A model generated the notes under the pieces. It worked only from the letters and a program-made list of their open reading frames with translations, searched no databases and was not told where the DNA came from. A DNA stretch of 39,533 nucleotides from JBFKQC01 sp041627895 (GTDB taxonomy: Bacteria > Pseudomonadota > Alphaproteobacteria > Rhodobacterales > Rhodobacteraceae): NCBI GenBank assembly GCA_041627895.1, contig JBFKQC010000033.1:1-39533 (forward strand), read 5' to 3'. The position numbers and the translations under genes are program-made. Below, in pieces: positions 16,062 to 25,038 of the stretch (positions are counted from its first letter, which is position 1; the number at the start of each line of letters is the position of its first letter).

Positions 16062-17275
16062 TGCAGCTCTTGGATCACCGCGTCGGCGCGCAACTCGGCC
16101 ATGAAGCCCTCGGCGTAGGAGGCGATGCGCTGGCTGATCAGGTTCTGGCGGATCGCCTCGCGGTCGGTCTCTTCGGCGATCGCAAGCGTGCGGCCGCAGA
16201 GCATCAGGAACACCATCGCCCGGCCGTCGCCCGTGGTCAGCGCGGTCGACACCTCGCCCTCGTCCAGCTTGGCCAGCTCGATGGCGATGTCGCCCTGCAA
16301 TTCCTCGACCGGAAGGACATCGCGCAGCAGCCGCTCTTCGGGCTGGCCCTTGTTGATGCCGTAGAGGTCGTCGCAGGTATCGACGCGGGCCTCGATCTTC
16401 GCGGCTTCGGCCAGCGCCGCCGTGCTGCGGCCGCCAGGGATGAAGTAGCGCGCGAACTCGACCGAGACGACCTGTTGCTCGGGCGTGCCGGTTTCCTCGA
16501 GGTCGCGCAGCTGGAACAGCGCGATGGCGTTCGGCACCGGGATCGGGTCAGTGACTTCGCCGGGGGCCAGCGCGAGGATCTGGGCGCGGATCGGCGGCGG
16601 CAGGTTGCCGAGCGGAATCCAGTCCTGCCGGCCGCCGCGCCCGCGCGAGGGCGCCGCGGAATATCGCCGCGCGGCGGCGGCGAAGGCCGGGATCGTGGTG
16701 ATCTCGCTGATCTCGCGCGCGCGGCGCTGCGCCGCTTCCTGCCGTGCCGGCGTATCGGCGGGCAGGAATATCTCGCTGATCAGCACGCGCACGCCGCTGG
16801 CGGCGCTGGAGATTTCCAGCGCGCGGTCGATCTCGTCGTCGCTGACCTGGGCGCGCGGGCCGAAACGGCCCTGCACCAGATTGCGCCAGGCGATGCCGGC
16901 GCGGACGAAATCCTGGAAGCTTTCCGGCGCGATGCCGCGGCTGCCCAGCGCCTTGATGAACTCTTCGGTCGTCAGGTTCGCGCGGCCGGCGAACTCGGCC
17001 ATGCCGGCCTCGATCTGGTCGGGGCCGACCTCGATGCCGAACTGCCGCGCGGCGTCGAGTTGCAGGCGCTCCTCGATCAGCCGCGTCATCGCCAGCTCTT
17101 CCAGATCGCCCGGCGCGTTCAGCGCCTCGTAGAACAGGATGCGCTGGTTCACCTCGTATTGGGTGATCACCCGGTCGTTCACCCGTGCGATCGGGGCGAA
17201 GAGGTCGGCCTGCGCCCAAAGCGGCCCGGCGGCGAGGATCAGGGCGGTCAGGAGGATCGCGCGGAGGTTCGTCAT
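16058..17275 (-). CDS. surA: Periplasmic peptidyl-prolyl isomerase / chaperone SurA
   Basis: A 405-residue SurA-like protein. It has a signal peptide (MTNLRAILLTALILAAGPLWAQ), a SurA N-terminal chaperone domain (about 25-150, with INDRVITQYEV-like text reading VNDRVITQYEVNQRILF), and one parvulin-type domain (about 170-275, ending ALFQLRDLEE). A C-terminal helical extension completes it. Only one parvulin repeat is evident, against two in E. coli SurA. It chaperones outer-membrane proteins, LptD being a major client, and it lies directly after lptD. The start at 17275 is set by the signal peptide; an in-frame ATG 78 bases earlier adds polar residues and would overlap the lptD 3' end. Confidence 0.9.
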   Translation of the reverse strand: MTNLRAILLTALILAAGPLWAQADLFAPIARVNDRVITQYEVNQRILFYEALNAPGDLEELAMTRLIEERLQLDAARQFGIEVGPDQIEAGMAEFAGRANLTTEEFIKALGSRGIAPESFQDFVRAGIAWRNLVQGRFGPRAQVSDDEIDRALEISSAASGVRVLISEIFLPADTPARQEAAQRRAREISEITTIPAFAAAARRYSAAPSRGRGGRQDWIPLGNLPPPIRAQILALAPGEVTDPIPVPNAIALFQLRDLEETGTPEQQVVSVEFARYFIPGGRSTAALAEAAKIEARVDTCDDLYGINKGQPEERLLRDVLPVEELQGDIAIELAKLDEGEVSTALTTGDGRAMVFLMLCGRTLAIAEETDREAIRQNLISQRIASYAEGFMAELRADAVIQELQ

Positions 17276-17324
17276 GGGGTGGTTCCGTCTGCTCTTGCCG
17301 GTCTCGTTGTCGTCATGGGCCGCC

Positions 17325-19484
17325 TCAGCTCGGGCTGTGGCAGCCGCGGGCATAGGCGCGCCCGTCCCGCCCGAAGCCGTTCAGCGACACGGTCAGCCCG
17401 AAATCGGTCGTCGCGGCCACATTAGTCGAGCTTGTGAAGCGGCGCGAGAGGGAAAGGTCCAAGTTCAGGCACTCGTTCTGATAGGCCAGCCCGACCCCGG
17501 CCTTGGTGGCGCGGTTGGTGTTGCCGTCATAGCTGCCGTTGACCGAGAAGGTCCAGTGCCGGGTCACGTCATAGGCGGCGTCGAAGCTGAATTCGGACGT
17601 GTCGCCGGTGCGGCCCTCGGCGGGGTCGTCGATCACCCAGATGTAGCTGCCCGATGCGCTGAGCCGGTCGCCGTGCCAGGCGACCTGGGTTTCCGACTTG
17701 GAAAAGCCGAACGCGTCGTCGAACAGCGAACGGTTGGTCAGCGACAGCCGCTGCATCCTGACCTGGGTTGCCACCAGCCAGTCGGACGAGCCGCCGTCGA
17801 GGCCCGAGGCGGCGGTGAACTGGCCGGTATCCTCGAGGCGGAACACCTTGCCCACGGTGGCGGAATATTCGTTGCCGTTCGGCGCGAGCCGGGTCCAGCT
17901 GAGCCCCACGGTGGTGCGCCAGCCGCGTTCGTAGCGGTCCGAGCCCGGGAAGCGCGACAGCGACAGAAGGTTGCCCTCGTCGAAATCGACCAGCTTGGAA
18001 TCCTCGTTCGGTACCGCGGCGCCCAGCGTGTCGGTCCAGGCAAGCTGGACCACCGGTTCCAGCAGGTCGGTGGCGCCTGTGGCGGTGGTGCGCGTGAACG
18101 GCCAGCGCAGTTCGACCGCCGCGGTGGGGGTGACGTGATTGAGCGCGCTGGCAAAGCTCGGGTCCTGGTTGATCCAGTAGAAATCGGCCGCAAGCTGGCC
18201 CTCGACCGCGCCGATCATGCCGTTGCCGAAGATCCAGTCGCGGCGCCAGTTCGCCAGCGCGCCCGCGCGCAGCACATCGCGCGCAGTGCATTCCGGCGCC
18301 GAGGCGGTGACGCAGGCCGCCGCCAGCGCGGGCGAGATCGCGTCGGCCAGCCGCTCGTGCCCTTCGAGGTCGAAGACCAGCCGGACCTCGCCGCCGATCG
18401 CCGCGGGAAACAGCCGCCGCTCGTAGGTCGCGCGGCCCAGGCGGGTGGCGAGCGTGTCCTCGATCGGGATTTCCTTTGACCGCAGGCTGCGCAGCTGCTC
18501 GACGCTGGCCGAGATGTATTCGTCGCGCCGGGTGCGGGTGATCTCGGCCGAATTCGACAGCCGGTCGGCGTCGGAATAGCCGTAGGCCAGGAGGTAGGAA
18601 TTGTCGGACACCAGTCGCAGGTCGACGTTCAGGTCGAAATCCCGGGGCAGGCGGAACCGGCCCTCGGCGAAAACATACGCGCGGGTCTCGTCGGGCATCA
18701 GGTTGTCGCGCGACACCGCGCCAGTCATGACCAGCGAGCCAAAGCTGAACTCGCGCCGGAACCGTGCCTCGAGCGTCCGCGTGTCGGGCGAGATGTAGGG
18801 CGTCAGCCGCAGGTCGGCATGATCGCCCATGGTGATGAAGTAGGGAAAGCGCAGGCCGACGCCGAGGTTCGAAGAGGTGCGGATTTCCGGGATCAGGAAC
18901 CCGGTGGCGCGCCTGAGCGTCGGGTCGGGCAGGCGCAGGCGCGGGAAATAGGCCACCGGCAGGCCCATCACCTCGAACACGGCGTGGTCGAAGTAGAGCT
19001 GGCGTTCGAGCTGGTCGTGCACCACGCGCCGCGCCCTGATCTGCCAGAGCGGCGTGGGGTCGTTGGCGCAGACCCGGCAGCTGGAGGCAACGGCCTTGTA
19101 AAGCTGGTTGTAGCGCCCCTGGACGCGGTTCATCTCGACCGCGGCGACCTGCATCTGGCCGTCGAGGAGGACCCGCGCGCCGCGGATGATGCCGTTCCGC
19201 AGGTCGCGGCTGAGCCGGGCGTCCTGCCCGGTCAGCACGCTGCCGCCGGTCTCGATGATCGTGATCGGGCCCGAGATGTCCAGCGTGTCGGCCACCCGGT
19301 CATAGACGATCCGGCTGGCCAGCAGCCTTTCGCCCTCGTACAGCACCTCGACATTGCCGGCAGCGACGATGACGTTGCCGCTGGCCGAGACCGTGACGCT
19401 GTCGGCCACCAGCGTGGCGAATTGCGCCGCGGCCGCGGCGGGCCAGAAGAGGCAGAAGGCCAGAAGGGTCAGTGCGCGCCGCAT
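17325..19484 (-). CDS. lptD: LPS-assembly outer-membrane protein LptD
   Basis: A 719-residue LptD, the outer-membrane barrel through which LptE/LptD inserts lipopolysaccharide into the outer leaflet. It has a signal peptide (MRRALTLLAFCLFWPAAAAA), an OstA/LptA-like beta-jellyroll at about 25-200, and a C-terminal beta-barrel. The alphaproteobacterial cysteine motif ASSCRVCANDPTPLWQIRA is present in the N-terminal domain, and further cysteines lie in the barrel and close to the C-terminus (ARGCHSPS), allowing the disulfides needed for maturation. AGAGGA precedes the ATG by about 10 bases, and the lptG stop is one base before the ATG. Confidence 0.95.
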   Translation of the reverse strand: MRRALTLLAFCLFWPAAAAAQFATLVADSVTVSASGNVIVAAGNVEVLYEGERLLASRIVYDRVADTLDISGPITIIETGGSVLTGQDARLSRDLRNGIIRGARVLLDGQMQVAAVEMNRVQGRYNQLYKAVASSCRVCANDPTPLWQIRARRVVHDQLERQLYFDHAVFEVMGLPVAYFPRLRLPDPTLRRATGFLIPEIRTSSNLGVGLRFPYFITMGDHADLRLTPYISPDTRTLEARFRREFSFGSLVMTGAVSRDNLMPDETRAYVFAEGRFRLPRDFDLNVDLRLVSDNSYLLAYGYSDADRLSNSAEITRTRRDEYISASVEQLRSLRSKEIPIEDTLATRLGRATYERRLFPAAIGGEVRLVFDLEGHERLADAISPALAAACVTASAPECTARDVLRAGALANWRRDWIFGNGMIGAVEGQLAADFYWINQDPSFASALNHVTPTAAVELRWPFTRTTATGATDLLEPVVQLAWTDTLGAAVPNEDSKLVDFDEGNLLSLSRFPGSDRYERGWRTTVGLSWTRLAPNGNEYSATVGKVFRLEDTGQFTAASGLDGGSSDWLVATQVRMQRLSLTNRSLFDDAFGFSKSETQVAWHGDRLSASGSYIWVIDDPAEGRTGDTSEFSFDAAYDVTRHWTFSVNGSYDGNTNRATKAGVGLAYQNECLNLDLSLSRRFTSSTNVAATTDFGLTVSLNGFGRDGRAYARGCHSPS

Positions 19485-19485
19485 C

Positions 19486-20583
19486 TCAGCCGTCCTCTAG
19501 GTTCAGCAGGATGCCGAGCGACAGAAGCACCGCCGCCGCGGGCGGCGACCAGGCCGCCAGCAGTACCGGGATCTGGCCGTTCTCGCCCAGGATCTGGGCG
19601 AAGTTGCGGATGAAGTACATCGCAAAGCCGATGCCGAGCGCGGCCAGCACCATCGCGCCGGTGCGCCCGAAACGGGTGTGGCGCATGGTGAACCCGGCGC
19701 CGATCAGCACCATCGCCACCATCATCAGCGGCAGCGCCAGTTCCATGTGCAGCCAGACCCGGTGGCTGCGCGCCGAGAACCCGGCGCGTTCGAGCTGCTC
19801 GATAAAGCCCTGAAGCTCCCAGATCGGGATCGAGGCGGGCGTGCCGAAGCTGTCGCGGATCTGGTCGAGCGTGAGGTCGGACGAAATCGTCATCGTCTCG
19901 CGCCGCGCCGAGGCGCGTTCGGGGTTGCCGTCGGCATCGAAGCGCCATTCCTTCGCGCCGGTCAGTTCCCACGCGCCGGGGCCCAGCGCGGCCGCGTCGG
20001 CCTCGACCCGGTATTTCGGCTTGCCGTCCGGACCGAAGCCCAGGAACGTGACAGCGAAAAGCTCGGTTCCGTCCAGGTTCGACTGCCGGGCGCGGATCAC
20101 CGTCTGGCCTTCGGGGCCGCCCTGGCGCAGCCACAGCCCCTCGCGGCTGATCGACAGCACCGACGAGGTGCCCTGGGTGTGGCGATTGGCGACAATCTCG
20201 TATTGTTTCGAGGTTGCGGCCACGATCGGGTTCATCACGGCGACGGCCACGGCGCCGATCAGGAAGGCCACGATGATCGGCGAGACCAGCGACCGCAGGG
20301 CCGACCGGCCCGAGGCGCGGGTGACCACCAGTTCCGAGCTGCGCGCCAGCGTCAGGAACAGCGTCAGCGTGGCCAGGATCATGATCAGCGGCAGGATGCG
20401 GTAGATGCCCTGCGGCACGTTCAGAAGCGTCAGCTTGACGATTTCCAGGAACCCCACCGCGTCGCTGTCGAACTTGCGGATCTGCTCGACCATGTCCAAG
20501 AGGATGAAGATGCCGAGGAAGATGCCGAAGACCGCCAGGAAGGCCATCAGGAAGCGGCGCGCGAAATAGCGGTAGAGGATCAT
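19486..20583 (-). CDS. lptG: LPS export ABC transporter permease LptG
   Basis: A 365-residue permease of the LptB2FG transporter that extracts LPS from the inner membrane and feeds the periplasmic bridge. About six transmembrane segments are seen, three at each end, around a periplasmic jellyroll (about 125-265). The N-terminal MILYRYFARRFLMAFLAVFG is typical. The ATG overlaps the lptF stop by 4 bases. Its stop is adjacent to the lptD start, so the permeases and the outer-membrane acceptor are made together. A longer open frame upstream is antisense-like and overlaps lptF. Confidence 0.95.
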   Translation of the reverse strand: MILYRYFARRFLMAFLAVFGIFLGIFILLDMVEQIRKFDSDAVGFLEIVKLTLLNVPQGIYRILPLIMILATLTLFLTLARSSELVVTRASGRSALRSLVSPIIVAFLIGAVAVAVMNPIVAATSKQYEIVANRHTQGTSSVLSISREGLWLRQGGPEGQTVIRARQSNLDGTELFAVTFLGFGPDGKPKYRVEADAAALGPGAWELTGAKEWRFDADGNPERASARRETMTISSDLTLDQIRDSFGTPASIPIWELQGFIEQLERAGFSARSHRVWLHMELALPLMMVAMVLIGAGFTMRHTRFGRTGAMVLAALGIGFAMYFIRNFAQILGENGQIPVLLAAWSPPAAAVLLSLGILLNLEDG

Positions 20584-21707
20584 ACCGGTGCCTCGGCGCC
20601 GCGGCGGCGGAACAGTCCCGGCCGGTCGGCGACCCAGAGGATCGCCAGCACCATCGCCAGCCCCAGCAAAGTCGCGCCGTAGGCCAGCGGCCACAGCGCC
20701 GGGTCCGAGCGCGCGGCGTCGGCCAGCGCGTTGTCGACCGATTTCAGCACGATCAGCGCCACCAGCGCGCCGACGATCTGGCGCCACAGCCCGAAACGGC
20801 TGAACGAGCCGAGCAGCAGCGTGGAAAATCCCACCAGCGCAGCGACGACGGACAGCAGCGCCTGGCTGGTGCGGCCGTGCCCCTCGTAAAGCAGGACGGC
20901 CAGCGGCTGCGCGGTCTCCTGCAGATGTTCGTCGGTCGGGAACAGAAGTTCGAGCGTCGACAACTCCTTGATGCCGCGTTCCGGCGGGCCGAGCGCCGCG
21001 ATCAGGTCGGCGATGTCATAGGCGAAATCCTCGAACCGGGTCACGGCGAGGCGCTGGCCCTCGACGGTCAGCGCCTGGGCCATGCCGTCGAACATCACCA
21101 GCTTGGGCCCGGTCTCGTGCCGGATCAGCAGCGCCTGGCGCGCGGTGTATGTCACGCGCTCCTTGTCGCTGCGGGTGTCGTTCAGGAAGATGTCGCGCAG
21201 CTCGCCGGCCGGCGTGATCTCGCGGATATAGAAGGTCACGCCTTCGGCCGGGTGCAGGAACTGCCCCTCGGTCAGAAGCCGGGCGGTGATGTTTTCCGAG
21301 ATCTCCACCTGCCGCGCGTTCAGCCGCGAGATCGAGAGCGGCACCAGGAAATGCGTCAGCACGCCGACCAGCAGCGCCACGATGATGCCGTAGACCAGCA
21401 CCGGGCGCGCCATGCGGTAGGGGCTGTAGCCCGAGGCCTGCACCACCACCAGCTCGCTTTCCGAGGCCAGCCGGTTGGCGACGTAGACCGAGGCGGCGAA
21501 TCCCGCGATCGGCAGCACCATGCGGATCACGTTCGGCAGGGTCAGCGCGGTGAACTCGAAGAACACGCCGGCCGACTGGCCGTTGGCGATCAGCTGGTCG
21601 AACAGCACCACGGCGCGATTGACCCAGTACACCATCACCAGAACAAGCGCGAAAAAGCCGAACAGCATCATCAGCTGCGCCAAGATATATCGGTCGAATC
21701 TGGCCAA
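20580..21707 (-). CDS. lptF: LPS export ABC transporter permease LptF
   Basis: A 375-residue permease partner of LptG in the LptB2FG complex. It starts MARFDRYILAQLMMLFGFFA and has the same plan: transmembrane segments at about 10-30, 55-75 and 100-120, a periplasmic jellyroll, then three more near 290-365. It is the first gene of the six-gene run lptF-lptG-lptD-surA-pdxA-rsmA. The 134-bp gap to the divergent pepA should contain the operon promoter. Confidence 0.95.
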   Translation of the reverse strand: MARFDRYILAQLMMLFGFFALVLVMVYWVNRAVVLFDQLIANGQSAGVFFEFTALTLPNVIRMVLPIAGFAASVYVANRLASESELVVVQASGYSPYRMARPVLVYGIIVALLVGVLTHFLVPLSISRLNARQVEISENITARLLTEGQFLHPAEGVTFYIREITPAGELRDIFLNDTRSDKERVTYTARQALLIRHETGPKLVMFDGMAQALTVEGQRLAVTRFEDFAYDIADLIAALGPPERGIKELSTLELLFPTDEHLQETAQPLAVLLYEGHGRTSQALLSVVAALVGFSTLLLGSFSRFGLWRQIVGALVALIVLKSVDNALADAARSDPALWPLAYGATLLGLAMVLAILWVADRPGLFRRRGAEAPV

Positions 21708-21759
21708 GCTCGTGTCCGGTCCGCGGTGCCTGTTCTTTTTTCAGAGGACCTTAACGGGT

Positions 21760-21776
21760 TTTGCCCTTCGGGCAAA
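21760..21776. promoter_or_regulatory. Perfect inverted repeat between divergent lptF and pepA
   Basis: TTTGCCC (21760-21766), TTC, GGGCAAA (21770-21776) form a 7-bp perfect hairpin or dyad in the 134-bp divergent promoter region, about 53 bases upstream of the lptF ATG and 65 upstream of pepA. No U-run follows on either strand, so an operator or an mRNA-leader stem is as likely as a terminator. Confidence 0.4.
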
Positions 21777-21841
21777 CTGATAACTGGTCAATCCAGGGGC
21801 GGCGGCTTAAGCAGGGCCGAACTGTTACCGGAGCCATTCAC

Positions 21842-23326
21842 ATGACCCAGCCCTCTATCCCCGACATCGCCGCCCTGGACCTCGACGCCATTGCCGGGGC
21901 CGAGGGCCGCGTCGTGGTCTTCGCGGGCGAGGACGGGCGGCTGAACCAGGCCGCGCGGCGGGTGAACCGGCTGACCCGCGGCGCGCTGGCGCGTTTCGTC
22001 GCGGCCAAGGCGTTCGAAAAGCTCAAGCCCGGCGAGGCGGCCGATCTGGCCTGGCCCGCCGGCATGGCCGCCGAGGCGGTGCAGGTCGTCAAGCTGAACC
22101 GCCGCGCCGATGCCGCGACCGCGCGCAAGGCCGGCGCCGCGATCGGCAAGGCGAAGGGCCGCAAGGCGGTGCTGATCCTCGCCGGGCCGCTGCGGCGGGT
22201 GTCCGAGGTCCTGCTGGGCGCGATGCTGCGCGGCTATGACTTCGACGAACACAAGACCCGCGGCGAAAATGATGGCAAGGACGACGAGCCCGAAGGCGGC
22301 ATCACCGCGATGGTCGCGAAGCCCGACGAGGTGGCCGCCGCCGTTTCCGCAGTAAGTGCCGTGGCCGAGGGCGTGTTCTTCACCCGCGATCTGGTCAACG
22401 AGCCATCGAACGTCCTGACCACGACCGAATTCGCCAACCGGCTGGCGGCGCTGAGGGACCTGGGCGTCGAGGTCGAGGTGCTGGAGGAAAGGGACCTCGC
22501 AAAGCTCGGCATGCGCACGCTGCTGGCCGTGGGGCAGGGCAGCGAGAGCCCGTCGAAGGTGGTCGTCATGCACTGGCAGGGCGGCGGCAAGGAAAAGCCC
22601 CTTGCGCTGATCGGCAAGGGCGTGGTGTTCGACACCGGCGGCATTAGCATGAAGCCCGCCGCCGGCATGGAAGACATGACCATGGACATGGGCGGCGCCG
22701 GCACCGTGGCCGGCGTGATGAAGGCGCTGGCGCTGAGGAAGGCGAAGGCGAACGTGGTCGGCCTGGTGGGACTGGTCGAGAACATGCCGGACGGGCGCGC
22801 GCAGCGGCCGGGCGACGTGGTGGTCTCGATGAAGGGCGACACGGTCGAGGTGATCAACACCGACGCCGAGGGGCGTTTGGTGCTGTGCGACGTGCTGTGG
22901 TACGCGCAACAGCGGTTCGAGCCCGCGGGCATGGTCGATCTGGCCACGCTGACCGGCGCGATCGTCATCGGGCTGGGGCACGAGAATGCCGGTGTGTTTT
23001 CCAATGACGATCCGCTGTGCAACGCGTTCCTCGATGCCGCGAAGGCCGAGGGCGAGGGCGCCTGGCGGATGCCGCTGGGCGAGGCCTACGACAAGCAGCT
23101 GAAATCCGACATCGCGGACATGAAGAACGTGGGGGGCCGGCCTGCGGGCGCGATCACCGCGGCGCAGTTCCTGAAGCGCTTCGTCAAGGACGGGACGCCC
23201 TGGGTACACCTCGACATCGCCGGCGTGGCCAGCGTGAAGGCGGAAACCGCGCTGGCGCCCAAGGGCGCCTCGGGCTGGGGCGTGATGGCGCTGAACCGGC
23301 TGATCGCGGACAAGTTCGAGGGATAG
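21842..23326 (+). CDS. pepA: Leucyl aminopeptidase (M17 family)
   Basis: A 494-residue cytosolic aminopeptidase that removes N-terminal residues from peptides and uses two metal ions. The catalytic C-terminal domain is complete: GKGVVFDTGGISMKPAAGM with the metal Asp and Lys, the central MDMGGAGTVAGVM, and the signature NTDAEGRLVL. The N-terminal domain (1-170) has the usual low conservation. The start at 21842 gives MTQPSIPDIAAL and has CGGAG at 8 bases; in-frame codons upstream read through the lptF-pepA promoter gap and are not family-like. It heads a pepA-VOC-holC run; pepA next to holC is frequent in proteobacteria. Confidence 0.95.
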   Translation: MTQPSIPDIAALDLDAIAGAEGRVVVFAGEDGRLNQAARRVNRLTRGALARFVAAKAFEKLKPGEAADLAWPAGMAAEAVQVVKLNRRADAATARKAGAAIGKAKGRKAVLILAGPLRRVSEVLLGAMLRGYDFDEHKTRGENDGKDDEPEGGITAMVAKPDEVAAAVSAVSAVAEGVFFTRDLVNEPSNVLTTTEFANRLAALRDLGVEVEVLEERDLAKLGMRTLLAVGQGSESPSKVVVMHWQGGGKEKPLALIGKGVVFDTGGISMKPAAGMEDMTMDMGGAGTVAGVMKALALRKAKANVVGLVGLVENMPDGRAQRPGDVVVSMKGDTVEVINTDAEGRLVLCDVLWYAQQRFEPAGMVDLATLTGAIVIGLGHENAGVFSNDDPLCNAFLDAAKAEGEGAWRMPLGEAYDKQLKSDIADMKNVGGRPAGAITAAQFLKRFVKDGTPWVHLDIAGVASVKAETALAPKGASGWGVMALNRLIADKFEG

Positions 23327-23408
23327 CGCGCAAGGCCGCCCGGCGCGGCGGTTTTCCGCGAGCACGGAATCGCCTAGGCTTCGCGTTGAAATCCAGGAGG
23401 GTTCCGCC

Positions 23409-23822
23409 ATGCTGATCCCCGCCACACGCTACCGCGACTGCGACGCCGCGCTGGCCTTCATCACCGATGTGATGGGACTTGAAGAACACGCCGTATACCG
23501 TTCGGAAGATGGCGAAATCCAGCACGCGCAGATCAGGCTCGGCAGCGGGATCATGATGTTCGGTCCCGGCAGCGCAGAGGGCGAGTTCGACCGCTACATG
23601 GCGGACCCGGCAGAGATCGGCGGGCGCGAGACCACCACGATCTATGCCGTGGTCGACAGCCTGGCCGACCTGGAAGCGCGCTATGCGCGCTGCGTCGAGG
23701 CCGGCGCGACGATCCTGATGCCGCTGAAGGAGCAGGTCTACGGCGGCTCGAACTTCACGCTGGCCGATTCCGAGGGACATATCTGGTCGTTCGGCGACTA
23801 CGACCCGCGGGCGGCCGTCTGA
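23409..23822 (+). CDS. VOC superfamily (glyoxalase/bleomycin-resistance-like) protein
   Basis: A 137-residue single-module VOC protein with paired beta-alpha-beta-beta-beta units: the first holds RYRDCDAALAFITDVMGLEE and IMMFGPG, the second TTIYAVVDSLADLEARYARC and FTLADSEGHIWSFGDYDP. The Glu and His of the metal-binding pattern are present (DSEGHIWSF). The family covers dioxygenases, isomerases and antibiotic-binding proteins; this short PhnB-like form has no predictable substrate. A strong AGGAGG lies 10 bases before the ATG. Its stop overlaps the holC start by one base (TGATG), and it separates pepA from holC, suggesting insertion into an older pepA-holC pair. Confidence 0.85.
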   Translation: MLIPATRYRDCDAALAFITDVMGLEEHAVYRSEDGEIQHAQIRLGSGIMMFGPGSAEGEFDRYMADPAEIGGRETTTIYAVVDSLADLEARYARCVEAGATILMPLKEQVYGGSNFTLADSEGHIWSFGDYDPRAAV

Positions 23823-24295
23823 TGGGCGCGGTCTATTTCTACCACTTGACCCGGCAGCCGCTGGAGGCGGCGCTGCCCGCGCTTCTGGCCAAGGCGCTGC
23901 AGGCGGGCTGGCGCGTGGCGTTGCGCGGCACCGACGAGGCGCAGCTCGACTGGCTGGACGAGAAGCTGTGGCTCGGGCCGGACGAGCAGTTCCTGCCGCA
24001 TGGCCGCGCGGGCGGGCCGCACGACGCCGACCAGCCGGTGCTGCTGACGACCAGCGCGGCGGAGGTGCCGAACGGCGCGGCCTGCCTGATGGCCGTCGAC
24101 GGGGCCGGGGTGACGGCGGCAGAGGTCGGCGCGCTTCAGCGGGTCTGCATCCTGTTCGACGGCAACGATCCGGCGGCGCTGGAGGCCGCGCGCGGGCAGT
24201 GGCGCGAGTTGACGCGGGCGGGATGCGCAGCGCTGTACTGGAGCCAGGAGGGTGGGCGTTGGGAGAAGAAGGCGGAACAGCCCGCCGCGGGCTGA
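23822..24295 (+). CDS. holC: DNA polymerase III chi subunit
   Basis: A 157-residue HolC. The chi subunit links the clamp-loader complex to single-strand DNA-binding protein in the replisome. Family features are the start MGAVYFYHLTRQPLEAALPA, the WRVALRGTD and LDWLDEKLW segments, then FLPHGRAGGPHDADQPVLLT and a short Rossmann-like remainder (VCILFDGNDPAALEAAR). Length and pattern fit alphaproteobacterial HolC. Its start overlaps the VOC stop. It converges with a hypothetical gene 16 bases away. Confidence 0.92.
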   Translation: MGAVYFYHLTRQPLEAALPALLAKALQAGWRVALRGTDEAQLDWLDEKLWLGPDEQFLPHGRAGGPHDADQPVLLTTSAAEVPNGAACLMAVDGAGVTAAEVGALQRVCILFDGNDPAALEAARGQWRELTRAGCAALYWSQEGGRWEKKAEQPAAG

Positions 24296-24311
24296 GCGTG
24301 CGCGCGGCCGC

Positions 24312-25034
24312 TCAGAACCGGGTGTTCATCGAATCCTCGATCGCCACCAGGAAATGCAGCGCGAAGCGCATGTAGGCCTTGCCGGGATACTCGCCGAGGC
24401 TGACCGTGACGGTCGGCACCGACGCCTGGAAGTCGATGATGTAATCGGGCTCGACCGGCTTGCCGTCCTGGCCCACGAACTCGTTCGCGACGGTCTCGCT
24501 CCAGACGGTCAGCACGTAGAACGGCTCGTGGATGTTGAACGCGCTGCCGACGTCGAGGTTGAACTGCCGCGTGCCGGTCTCGTTCAGTTGCTGGATGTTG
24601 GTGTCGGCACTGGACGACAGGAAGCCCTCGGAACAGCCGGCATTGGCGCAGACCGTGAACGTGTCGGAGAAATAGATGATCCGCGCGGCACCGTCGAAGA
24701 AGTTCTGGAAATCGGTGATCCGGGCCTTCAGATCCTCGAGCCGCTGCGACATGGCGTCGGCGGCCGCCTTGGCGGCGTCGGCGCGGCCGACCGCATCGGC
24801 GAGCGCATCGGCCAGCGCGTCGACCTCGGCCCTCGTCACGAGCGTCGGCGCCTCGCCTTCGGTCATCGCCGCGACCTCGGCGCCGATCGCTTCGCCCAGA
24901 TCGTCCTGCGTGACGCCGCCAAGCTGGGTGATCAGCCAGCCGCTGGTCAGCGTGGTCAGGATCGCGGTGCCGATGCCGAGGATCACCGTGACGATCAGCG
25001 CGGTGATGACGTTCTTCTGAACTTGTTCCCACAT
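24312..25034 (-). CDS. Membrane-anchored coiled-coil hypothetical protein
   Basis: A 240-residue protein of unknown family. The N-terminus (MWEQVQKNVITALIVTVILG) gives one transmembrane helix at about 8-30 with a short cytoplasmic head. A region rich in Ala, Asp and Glu at about 66-115 (ADALADALADAVGRADAAKA) is predicted coiled coil, and a 120-residue C-terminal globular domain follows. That domain has two cysteines (CANAGC), alternating beta-like segments (TGTRQFNLDVGSAF, PFYVLTVWSE, TVTVSLGEY) and ends AIEDSMNTRF. It starts 4 bases after the stop of the secreted beta-trefoil gene, so the two are an operon. A periplasmic partner or receptor for that protein is a reasonable guess, not shown. 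Confidence 0.75.
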   Translation of the reverse strand: MWEQVQKNVITALIVTVILGIGTAILTTLTSGWLITQLGGVTQDDLGEAIGAEVAAMTEGEAPTLVTRAEVDALADALADAVGRADAAKAAADAMSQRLEDLKARITDFQNFFDGAARIIYFSDTFTVCANAGCSEGFLSSSADTNIQQLNETGTRQFNLDVGSAFNIHEPFYVLTVWSETVANEFVGQDGKPVEPDYIIDFQASVPTVTVSLGEYPGKAYMRFALHFLVAIEDSMNTRF

Positions 25035-25038
25035 GTCT

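Noticed and set aside
16058..17275. Trigger factor or PpiD instead of SurA
   Set aside because: A cleavable signal peptide rather than a membrane anchor, the SurA N-terminal domain and position directly after lptD favour SurA.
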